Source: Chloroflexi bacterium UBA5177 (GTDB lineage: Bacteria; Chloroflexota; UBA5177). From it: a stretch of 5,135 nucleotides of DNA. The notes under the pieces are model-generated. The model had not been told where the DNA came from. It was given only the letters and a program-made list of their open reading frames with translations, and did not search any database. Shown one piece after another: positions 1 to 4,661 of the stretch (its first letter is position 1; the number at the start of each line of letters is the position of its first letter). The position numbers were made by a program, and so were the translations under genes. The stretch is taken from contig DHWR01000048.1 in NCBI GenBank assembly GCA_002413265.1, positions 12,167 to 17,301 on the forward strand, read 5' to 3'.

Positions 1-42
1 GATACGTACGTTTTGATGTTCCATTCGGTTTGGGTAGGACAT
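1..42 (-). CDS. Possible 5' end of a divergently transcribed gene (partial, unrecognised)
   Basis: On the minus strand an ATG at 42-40 opens a frame that stays open to the window edge, giving the 14 residues MSYPNRMEHQNVRI. An AAGG core (revcomp of about 49-52) lies 6 nt before the ATG, which is good Shine-Dalgarno spacing. The fragment is too short to recognise a family. It would fit a gene divergent from ccmC with about 220 bp between the two starts. The competing reading is the tail of a plus-strand gene ending with TAA at 78-80. That tail has low G/C at third positions, unlike the downstream genes. Both readings are weak. Confidence 0.2.
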   Translation of the reverse strand, partial: MSYPNRMEHQNVRI

Positions 43-72
43 CGGCGACCTTCGCAGTTTCACGTTCGACAC

Positions 73-101
73 GCCCTTAAGGGCTGCGCTACGGTACGCA
101 G
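73..101. repeat. Two adjoining dyad symmetries (possible operator or hairpins)
   Basis: Positions 73-84 are a perfect 12-bp palindrome, GCCCTTAAGGGC. It is followed immediately by an imperfect inverted repeat in which CTGCG (84-88) pairs with CGCAG (97-101). The inner TAC (90-92) mirrors GTA (94-96) if C89 is treated as an extra base. The first could fold only as a 4-bp stem with a TTAA loop, and no T-run follows the second, so a rho-independent terminator is unlikely. An operator site or cruciform-prone spacer is possible, but no regulator family is recognised. Confidence 0.3.
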
Positions 102-111
102 ATATCCTCGC

Positions 112-141
112 TTGTCAGAACCACAGTTCCACATCGATACA
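112..141 (+). promoter_or_regulatory. Weak sigma70-like promoter candidate
   Basis: TTGTCA at 112-117 matches five of six bases of the -35 consensus. GATACA at 136-141 follows after 18 bp but matches only three of six -10 bases. It would give a leader of roughly 115 nt before the ccmC ATG. This is the best candidate I could find in the upstream region, but such matches arise often by chance and the host's sigma factor preferences are unknown. Confidence 0.18.
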
Positions 142-247
142 TGCGGAGGGCCCGCGTGGGTCGTAGGCGACCGCTTGCACCTCTACCACGGCGATTATCC
201 TTGTGATTTTTTGGGGCGGCGCTAGGGAGCGGCAGTACACTTGGGTC

Positions 248-252
248 GGGAG
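248..252 (+). promoter_or_regulatory. Ribosome binding site of ccmC
   Basis: GGGAG at 248-252 lies 10 nt before the ATG at 263. It supports that ATG over the in-frame GTG at 203, which has no purine-rich stretch in front of it. Confidence 0.55.
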
Positions 253-262
253 AATCGCCGGA

Positions 263-961
263 ATGGAATGGATCCAGAGGCAGGGGCAGCTGCTGGGGAG
301 CGCCTCGCTGGCGCTCATCGCGCTTGGCGTGTACCTGGGTCTCGTGTGGTCGCCGCCGGACGTGTCACAGGGGAACGCCATGCGCATTCTGTACGTTCAC
401 GTTCCGAGCGCCTGGACGATGTATCTGGCGTTCTTTCTGGTCCTGGTCGGCAGCGTAGCCTATCTCTGGAAGAGGGATTCGCGATGGGATCGCTTCGCCG
501 CCGCTTCGGCGGAGATCGGCGTTCTGTTCACCGCCCTGACGCTGGTGACCGGCTCGATCTGGGGCAAGCCGATCTGGGGCGTGTACTGGACCTGGGACCC
601 GAGGATCACCAGCACCGCGGTGATTTTTGTAATCTACGTGGGATATCTGATGCTCCGAGTTCTCCAACCTGATCCGACCGCTCGGGCCAAACAGGCGGCG
701 GTGGTCGGGATCATCGGCTTCCTCGACATTCCGATCATCCAGCAGTCGGTGGTGTGGTGGCGATCGCTGCATCAGCAGGGAACGATTCTACGGCCCGGCC
801 TTGGGGACCCCACCATGGACGATCGAATGGAGCTGGCGCTCTTCGTCAGTGTCGCTGCATTCACCTGTATGTTCCTCTTCCTGCTCGGGCAGCGGCTGCG
901 CCTGGCCGGCATGGAAGGCGAGCGCGACGAATTGCTGTGGGAGGAAGCGCAGCGTGTCTAA
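263..961 (+). CDS. ccmC: CcmC, haem-handling membrane protein of cytochrome c maturation
   Basis: CcmC presents haem at the outer face of the cytoplasmic membrane and promotes its covalent attachment to CcmE. The 232-residue product has the family's usual length and about six membrane segments (near 12-30, 50-68, 85-102, 116-133, 145-162, 190-208). The tryptophan-rich WWD motif is clear at 100-115 (WGKPIWGVYWTWDPRI). The two conserved haem-ligand histidines are seen as H46 in YVHVPSAW and H170 in WWRSLHQ. The ATG at 263 is chosen because it has a Shine-Dalgarno sequence. A GTG at 203 would add 20 residues (MIFWGGARERQYTWVGRIAG) with no support. It is the first gene of the visible cluster and overlaps ccmD by 8 nt. 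A CcsA/ResC System II protein also carries WWD, but the WGxxWxWDPR form, the length and the neighbours fit CcmC. Confidence 0.97.
   Translation: MEWIQRQGQLLGSASLALIALGVYLGLVWSPPDVSQGNAMRILYVHVPSAWTMYLAFFLVLVGSVAYLWKRDSRWDRFAAASAEIGVLFTALTLVTGSIWGKPIWGVYWTWDPRITSTAVIFVIYVGYLMLRVLQPDPTARAKQAAVVGIIGFLDIPIIQQSVVWWRSLHQQGTILRPGLGDPTMDDRMELALFVSVAAFTCMFLFLLGQRLRLAGMEGERDELLWEEAQRV
941..947 (+). promoter_or_regulatory. Ribosome binding site of ccmD
   Basis: GAGGAAG at 941-947, inside the 3' end of ccmC, lies 6 nt before GTG 954. This fixes a GTG start for ccmD that would otherwise be ambiguous. Confidence 0.65.
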
Positions 962-1145
962 CTGGGGCTACGTCGCGATCGCCTACCTGGCGGTGTGGAG
1001 CGCTCTGGCGGTGTACGCGGTGCTACTGGCTCGGCGGGTGACACAGGCCAAGCAGGTGGCGGATGCGCTGCGAGAAGCACTGGAGCACGGCCCGGAGCCG
1101 GCCGAACACGAGGCAGGGGCATGCGACACCCCACCCGCTCCCTGA
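954..1145 (+). CDS. ccmD: CcmD, small single-span haem exporter subunit
   Basis: CcmD is a small membrane protein that stabilises the CcmC-CcmE complex and helps release holo-CcmE. The 63-residue product starts at GTG 954, which has a strong Shine-Dalgarno and overlaps the ccmC stop by 8 nt. Residues 5-27 form one hydrophobic span (YVAIAYLAVWSALAVYAVLL). The aromatic and Tyr-rich start followed by RR at 27-28 is typical of the family and suggests a cytoplasmic C-terminus. Residues 30-45 look like an amphipathic helix, and the rest is a Pro/Glu/Ala-rich tail. The last 25 nt are shared with the ccmE start. The family is poorly conserved in sequence, so the call rests on size, topology and position between ccmC and ccmE. 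Confidence 0.88.
   Translation: MSNWGYVAIAYLAVWSALAVYAVLLARRVTQAKQVADALREALEHGPEPAEHEAGACDTPPAP
1110..1113 (+). promoter_or_regulatory. Ribosome binding site of ccmE, inside ccmD
   Basis: GAGG at 1110-1113 lies 7 nt before ATG 1121. It supports an internal start within the ccmD tail rather than the upstream GTG at 995, which would put about 42 polar, low-complexity residues before the membrane anchor. Confidence 0.6.
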
Positions 1146-1546
1146 TCATTGGGGCCCTGGTTATTTTCGCGGCGCTCGGATTCGTGATCTACCAGGGGCT
1201 GGCCAGCAATCTCGTCTACTACATCACGCCGAGCGAGCTGCTCGCCAAGAAGGACATCAACGGGCAGAGCTTCCGGCTCGGCGGCCAGGTCAAACCGGGA
1301 TCGGTGCACTGGAACGTGCAGACGGCGAAGCTCTCGTTTATCATTCGGGATCCGAAAGCAGCGATAGCCGTGGTCAGCCGTGGTCAGCCTCCGCAGCTCT
1401 TTCGGCAGGGCGCGGGGGTCGTAGTCGAAGGCACCTACTCGCACGGCAGCTTTGTCGCGACGGCGCTGATGATCAAGCACGGGGCCAATTACGTGGCGCC
1501 GAAGCCGGGCTCGACGCCCAACCCCGACACCTTCGAGGGCAACTAG
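1121..1546 (+). CDS. ccmE: CcmE, periplasmic haem chaperone
   Basis: CcmE binds haem covalently through a histidine and carries it from CcmC to CcmF. The 141-residue protein has a short basic N-terminus, one signal anchor (about 7-27) and a periplasmic OB-fold beta-barrel. Family landmarks appear in order: YYITPSEL (33-40), FRLGGQVKPGS (51-61), LFRQGAGVVVEG (93-104) and IKHGANYVAP (118-127). In the last, H120 and Y124 form the HxxxY haem-attachment motif, so this is the classical His type rather than the Cys variant known in some bacteria and archaea. ATG 1121 gives the usual length and places the anchor at the N-terminus. The gene overlaps ccmD by 25 nt and stops 4 nt before ccmF. A 10-bp-period tandem repeat at 1366-1389 lies within the gene but does not disturb the family alignment. 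Confidence 0.96.
   Translation: MRHPTRSLIIGALVIFAALGFVIYQGLASNLVYYITPSELLAKKDINGQSFRLGGQVKPGSVHWNVQTAKLSFIIRDPKAAIAVVSRGQPPQLFRQGAGVVVEGTYSHGSFVATALMIKHGANYVAPKPGSTPNPDTFEGN
1366..1389. repeat. Short tandem repeat, period 10 bp, inside ccmE
   Basis: AGCCGTGGTC occurs at 1366-1375 and again at 1376-1385, followed by a partial third copy, AGCC. The unit is not a multiple of three, so loss or gain of one copy would shift the ccmE frame. In the frame given, the stretch encodes AVVSRGQP, which fits the CcmE family pattern before PxLFR. Confidence 0.8.
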
Positions 1547-1550
1547 CCCC

Positions 1551-3653
1551 ATGGTCTCGCTGCTCGGCCATGTGGTTGTGACTCTTGGCTTGGTCGGCGC
1601 GGTTACCGGCTCGGCCGCGTCCTTTGTCGGCGGGTATCTCGATAGAGATGACGTTGCGCGATGGGGCAGGCGAGCAGCTTTCGCGGTGTTGGCGTGCGTG
1701 GTTGCTGCCGTGCTCTTTATGGAAATCGCGCTCATCGGACACGACTTCTCCCTGAAGTACGTGGCCGACGTAGGCAGTCGGGAGACTCCGCTCTACTACA
1801 CGATCATTTCTCTTTGGGGCGCCCTGGAGGGATCGATCCTGCTGTGGGCGCTCCTGCTTTCCATCTACACGGTCGCCTTCGTGGGTCTCGCGCGAGATCG
1901 CTTCACAGCCATTGCTCCATACGCCACCGGAATTTTGCTCGCCGTCTCGAGCTTCTTCCTGCTGGTGATTGCTTTTCCTGGGGATCCCTTCGCTTCTCTC
2001 AGTCCGGTTCCGGCAGACGGGGCGGGGCCCAATCCCCTGCTGCAGAACCATCCCATGATGGGGATCCATCCTCCGCTGCTCTATCTCGGCTTTACCGGGA
2101 CGACAGTCCCCTTTGCCATCGCCATGGCTGCGCTGCTCAAGGGACGGGCGGGGCCTGAGGTGATGCGGCTGATTCGCCGCTGGTCACTGGTGCCCTGGAG
2201 CTTCCTCACCTTCGGAATCATCGCCGGAATGTGGTGGTCATACGCGGTACTCGGTTGGGGCGGCTACTGGGAGTGGGACCCGGTTGAGAACGCCTCGCTC
2301 ATGCCCTGGCTGGTTACCACGGCCTTTTTGCATTCCCTTCAGGTGCAGGAGCGGCGGCGGATGCTGAAGACCTGGACCATGACGCTGATCACCTCCGCGT
2401 TTGTGCTGAGCATCCTGGGAACCTTCCTGACACGCAGCGGCGTACTGAAGTCTGTGCACTCGTTCACCCAATCGCCCATCGGTCCGTTTTTCCTGGCGTT
2501 CCTGGCCGTGATTCTGGCCTTTTCGACGGCGGTACTGGTGGCGCGCAGCACGGATCTGCAGAGTCCTGGGACGCTCGATGCGGTGATCTGCCGAGAAACG
2601 GCCTTCATGCTCAACAATCTGTTGCTGGTGGCAATCACTTTCACAGTGCTGCTCGGAACCCTGTTTCCCCTGATCGTGAACGCGGTGCAGGGGAGCGAGG
2701 TCTCCGTCGGCGGGCCATACTTCGACCAGGTCGCCGTGCCGATTGGGATCGGGCTGGTCTTTCTGATGGGTATCGGGCCCCTTTTGCCCTGGGGGAGAAC
2801 CCGCCTCGACGTGCTTCAATACCGGCTGTTGCCGGGGGTCGCCGTCGGCGTCGCCGCAGTTCTGCTGGCGCTGCTGCTCGGCGCTCGTGGGGTTGGCACG
2901 CTCGCCACCTTCGGACTGGCCTGCTTCGTCGCGACAATCACCGTCGAACGCGCCGTTCAGGACGCCAGAAGGCGACAGGGCAGTACTGGCGAGCGGTTGG
3001 GGATCGCCTTGCCCAAGCTGTTTCGGATGAATCCTCGACGCTACGGCGGATACCTGGCTCACCTCGGGATGATGCTGATTCTGTTCGGCATCGCCGCTTC
3101 GCAGTCCTACGGGTTACGACAGCAGGCGACGTTGCGGCCGGGACAGTCGATCAGACTGGATGGGTACGTCGTGACGTACCGGTCGTTCTCAGTACATCCG
3201 GAGGCGCAGAGAATGGCCTTTGAGGCGCGCGTCACTGCATCTCGGGCCGGTACGGACCTGGGGACCTTGAATCCGGCGCTGAATGTCTACCCGCCGCAGC
3301 AGCCGGTGGTGACGCCCGCGATTCGAGAGGAGCCCCTGGATATGGTCTCCGGAGTGTTATCGGGACGAAATCCGGTGCCATTATTGGGAGAGATTGCGCA
3401 GGGCCAGAATCCGTTTGAGGACCTCTACGTCGTTCTCCAGGGCTTCGACTCGGCAAACGCCAATCAGCACAATCCAAATCGGACCATCGATTTGCAGGTC
3501 ATCGTCAATCCGCTGGTGGGCCTGATCTGGCTGGGAGGATTGGTGACAGGCCTGGGCGGACTCGCCGCTCTGCTTCCGGCGTGGCGGCGTCGTGTGGTCG
3601 AGTCGCCGGCGTCTGAGTCGCTGCGACTGCAGCCGGAAGAGGCGCGGCTGTGA
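1551..3653 (+). CDS. ccmF: CcmF, core subunit of the cytochrome c haem lyase
   Basis: CcmF takes haem from holo-CcmE and, with CcmH and CcmI, attaches it to the CxxCH cysteines of apocytochrome c at the outer membrane face. The 700-residue protein is at the long end of the family range and shows about 15 hydrophobic spans. The WWD signature lies at 236-250 (WGGYWEWDPVENASL). Conserved histidines are present: H167 and H173 in NHPMMGIHPPLLY, H261 in AFLHSL, H303 in SGVLKSVHSF and H504 in YLAHLG. Residues about 520-650 form the large periplasmic loop with the EDLYV motif (623-627). NPLVGLIWLGG at 653-663 opens the last span. ATG 1551 follows GAGGG (1535-1539) and lies 4 nt after the ccmE stop. 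The stop is shared with the ccmG start (GTGA). NrfE-type paralogues look similar, but the surrounding ccm set favours CcmF. Confidence 0.97.
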   Translation: MVSLLGHVVVTLGLVGAVTGSAASFVGGYLDRDDVARWGRRAAFAVLACVVAAVLFMEIALIGHDFSLKYVADVGSRETPLYYTIISLWGALEGSILLWALLLSIYTVAFVGLARDRFTAIAPYATGILLAVSSFFLLVIAFPGDPFASLSPVPADGAGPNPLLQNHPMMGIHPPLLYLGFTGTTVPFAIAMAALLKGRAGPEVMRLIRRWSLVPWSFLTFGIIAGMWWSYAVLGWGGYWEWDPVENASLMPWLVTTAFLHSLQVQERRRMLKTWTMTLITSAFVLSILGTFLTRSGVLKSVHSFTQSPIGPFFLAFLAVILAFSTAVLVARSTDLQSPGTLDAVICRETAFMLNNLLLVAITFTVLLGTLFPLIVNAVQGSEVSVGGPYFDQVAVPIGIGLVFLMGIGPLLPWGRTRLDVLQYRLLPGVAVGVAAVLLALLLGARGVGTLATFGLACFVATITVERAVQDARRRQGSTGERLGIALPKLFRMNPRRYGGYLAHLGMMLILFGIAASQSYGLRQQATLRPGQSIRLDGYVVTYRSFSVHPEAQRMAFEARVTASRAGTDLGTLNPALNVYPPQQPVVTPAIREEPLDMVSGVLSGRNPVPLLGEIAQGQNPFEDLYVVLQGFDSANANQHNPNRTIDLQVIVNPLVGLIWLGGLVTGLGGLAALLPAWRRRVVESPASESLRLQPEEARL
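3163..3180. repeat. Perfect 8-bp-arm inverted repeat inside ccmF
   Basis: GGTACGTC (3163-3170) and GACGTACC (3173-3180) are exact reverse complements separated by GT. The dyad lies within the codons for the periplasmic loop of CcmF (GYVVTYR). It may be a chance product of that sequence; no function is evident. Confidence 0.6.
3635..3642 (+). promoter_or_regulatory. Ribosome binding site of ccmG
   Basis: GGAAGAGG at 3635-3642, inside the last codons of ccmF, lies 7 nt before GTG 3650. It supports the GTG start and the GTGA stop/start overlap. Confidence 0.65.
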
Positions 3654-4180
3654 GGCGGCCGCTGCGCAGCGTCCTGATCGCGCTCGGCGTGACGGTCCCA
3701 ATCACGGTCCTGCTCGCGCTCGGGTTCCGGGGGACGAACGCGATTTCGTCTCCGCTGGTGGGACATCGCGCACCGCAATTCTCACTGAAGACGCTGGACG
3801 GTAGCCGGCTGGTATCTCTAGCGCAGTTTCGCGGGAGGCCGGTGGTCATCAATTTCTGGCAGTCGAGCTGCATCCCCTGCCGCCAGGAGCATCGGCTCCT
3901 GTTGAATGCGTATAAGGAATACGGGCGGCAGGTGGCGTTTGTCGGGGTCTCCTATGAAGACTCGGTGTCCGACGCGCAGGCATTTCTTCGACAGCGAGGT
4001 GGTGGTTGGCCCGCCGTGTCTGACCCGGATGGCGAGACGGCGATCGAATATGGCGTCTACGGCATTCCGGAAACCTTCTTCATCGACCGCTCGGGGGTCG
4101 TGAGATACAAGCGAATCGGGCCGGTAACGGCGCCGCTGTTGAAGCGCGATCTGTCGAGCATCATGCGAGCGCCGGCATGA
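3650..4180 (+). CDS. ccmG: CcmG (DsbE-like), membrane-anchored thiol:disulfide oxidoreductase
   Basis: CcmG is a thioredoxin-fold protein that reduces apocytochrome c, or CcmH, before haem ligation. The 176-residue product has an N-terminal anchor (about 7-25) and a periplasmic TlpA/DsbE-type domain (about 36-172). Landmarks are VGHRAPQFSL (37-46), the active site NFWQSSCIPCRQE with C74 and C77, and the cis-proline loop YGIPETFFIDRSG, whose P140 faces the CxxC. The YG(V/I)PETFFID form is typical of the CcmG branch. The residue before the first Cys is Ser where most members have Trp (WASWCxPC). GTG 3650 is chosen for its Shine-Dalgarno and its 4-nt overlap with ccmF. The stop overlaps the ccmH ATG. 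A general TlpA/ResA-like protein is the alternative, but the operon position makes CcmG much more likely. Confidence 0.94.
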   Translation: MRRPLRSVLIALGVTVPITVLLALGFRGTNAISSPLVGHRAPQFSLKTLDGSRLVSLAQFRGRPVVINFWQSSCIPCRQEHRLLLNAYKEYGRQVAFVGVSYEDSVSDAQAFLRQRGGGWPAVSDPDGETAIEYGVYGIPETFFIDRSGVVRYKRIGPVTAPLLKRDLSSIMRAPA

Positions 4181-4653
4181 GGCGATATCTGGGATGGCTG
4201 GCCATTGGATGGCTCCTCGCGTTGTGCGCCGTGGCTCTGGTGGCTTACGGCCGGCCCACAACGACTCCGTCGCTGGATCAGCGCACGCTGTCGGTAGCGG
4301 CGGGCCTGCAGTGTCTGGTGTGTCAGGGCGAGTCGGTGGCGGAGTCTCCCAGCGGCTTTGCTCAGTCCGTTCGGGTGCTGATACGCAAGCAGCTGGCAGC
4401 AGGACGATCGCCCGACCAAGTGCGCTCGTACCTGGTTTCGAAATACACTGACGCGATCCTGCTCGAGCCTTCGGCTTCGGGGCTGGGAGACCTCGCCTGG
4501 CTGGCGCCTCCGCTGCTGGTGCTCGGAGGTCTGGGACTTCTCGCGACGTTGGTGTACGACTGGCGTCGAAAGGCAGGCGGTCAGGGAAAGACCAGTCGTG
4601 CGGAGTACCTCGAGCGCGTGCGGCACGAGCTGGCGGCCGAAAGCGAGTCGTAG
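4177..4653 (+). CDS. ccmH: CcmH, apocytochrome c thiol-handling protein
   Basis: CcmH uses a CxxC pair to form a mixed disulfide with apocytochrome c and works with CcmG and CcmF. The 158-residue product has an N-terminal hydrophobic segment (about 6-24), then a periplasmic helical domain carrying LQCLVCQGESVAES (44-57) with C46 and C49. A second span follows at about 107-126, then a basic, charged cytoplasmic tail (WRRK, 129-132 onward). The downstream pattern of regularly spaced hydrophobics ending in SKYTDAILLEP fits the family's YGDFVLxxPP region. Most members read LRCxxC; here the Arg is Gln. The start ATG overlaps the ccmG stop (ATGA) and has only a weak purine stretch before it, so translation is probably coupled to ccmG. 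The length matches stand-alone CcmH (or CycL/NrfF) rather than the fused E. coli form. Confidence 0.93.
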   Translation: MRRYLGWLAIGWLLALCAVALVAYGRPTTTPSLDQRTLSVAAGLQCLVCQGESVAESPSGFAQSVRVLIRKQLAAGRSPDQVRSYLVSKYTDAILLEPSASGLGDLAWLAPPLLVLGGLGLLATLVYDWRRKAGGQGKTSRAEYLERVRHELAAESES

Positions 4654-4661
4654 CGAACCCC

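Larger units (their letters stand above)
43..262. other. Intergenic / regulatory region upstream of ccmC
   Basis: No reading frame here gives a believable protein. The longest plus-strand frame (open from the left edge to a stop at 223-225) is rich in His, Arg, Trp and Cys without any recognisable domain. Base composition is less GC-rich than the ccm genes. The stretch holds two small dyads at 73-101, a GAAC-CACA-GTTC dyad at 118-129 and a weak sigma70-like promoter candidate at 112-141. It must supply the promoter if ccmC is the first gene of the transcript. No tRNA, riboswitch or clear rho-independent terminator was seen. The T-run at 205-212 has no convincing stem before it. Confidence 0.5.

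Noticed and set aside
3..80. Plus-strand tail ending with TAA at 78-80 (...RFDVPFGLGRTSATFAVSR...), which superficially resembles the end of an outer-membrane beta-barrel
   Set aside because: Only 25 codons are visible, G/C at third positions is low compared with the genes here, and such alternating patterns occur by chance. Left as an alternative to the divergent start.
201..215. T-run after position 204 as a rho-independent terminator
   Set aside because: No stable GC-rich stem precedes the T-run, and it is followed closely by the ccmC ribosome binding site.
1..225. Plus-strand frame open from the left edge to a TAG at 223-225 (about 74 codons)
   Set aside because: The translation is rich in His, Arg, Trp and Cys, has no recognisable motif and has no good start. 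It does not resemble the end of CcmB or any ccm protein.
203..262. GTG start 20 residues upstream for ccmC
   Set aside because: No Shine-Dalgarno precedes it. The added residues are not typical of CcmC, while ATG 263 has a GGGAG and gives the normal length.
995..1120. Upstream GTG start for ccmE at 995
   Set aside because: It would add 42 polar, Gly/Arg-rich residues before the membrane anchor. ATG 1121 has a Shine-Dalgarno and gives the family length.
2238..3062. Long minus-strand open frame (about 274 codons) opposite ccmF
   Set aside because: It lies entirely opposite strongly supported CcmF codons. Its product is polar and low-complexity with no domain, as expected for a shadow frame in GC-rich DNA.
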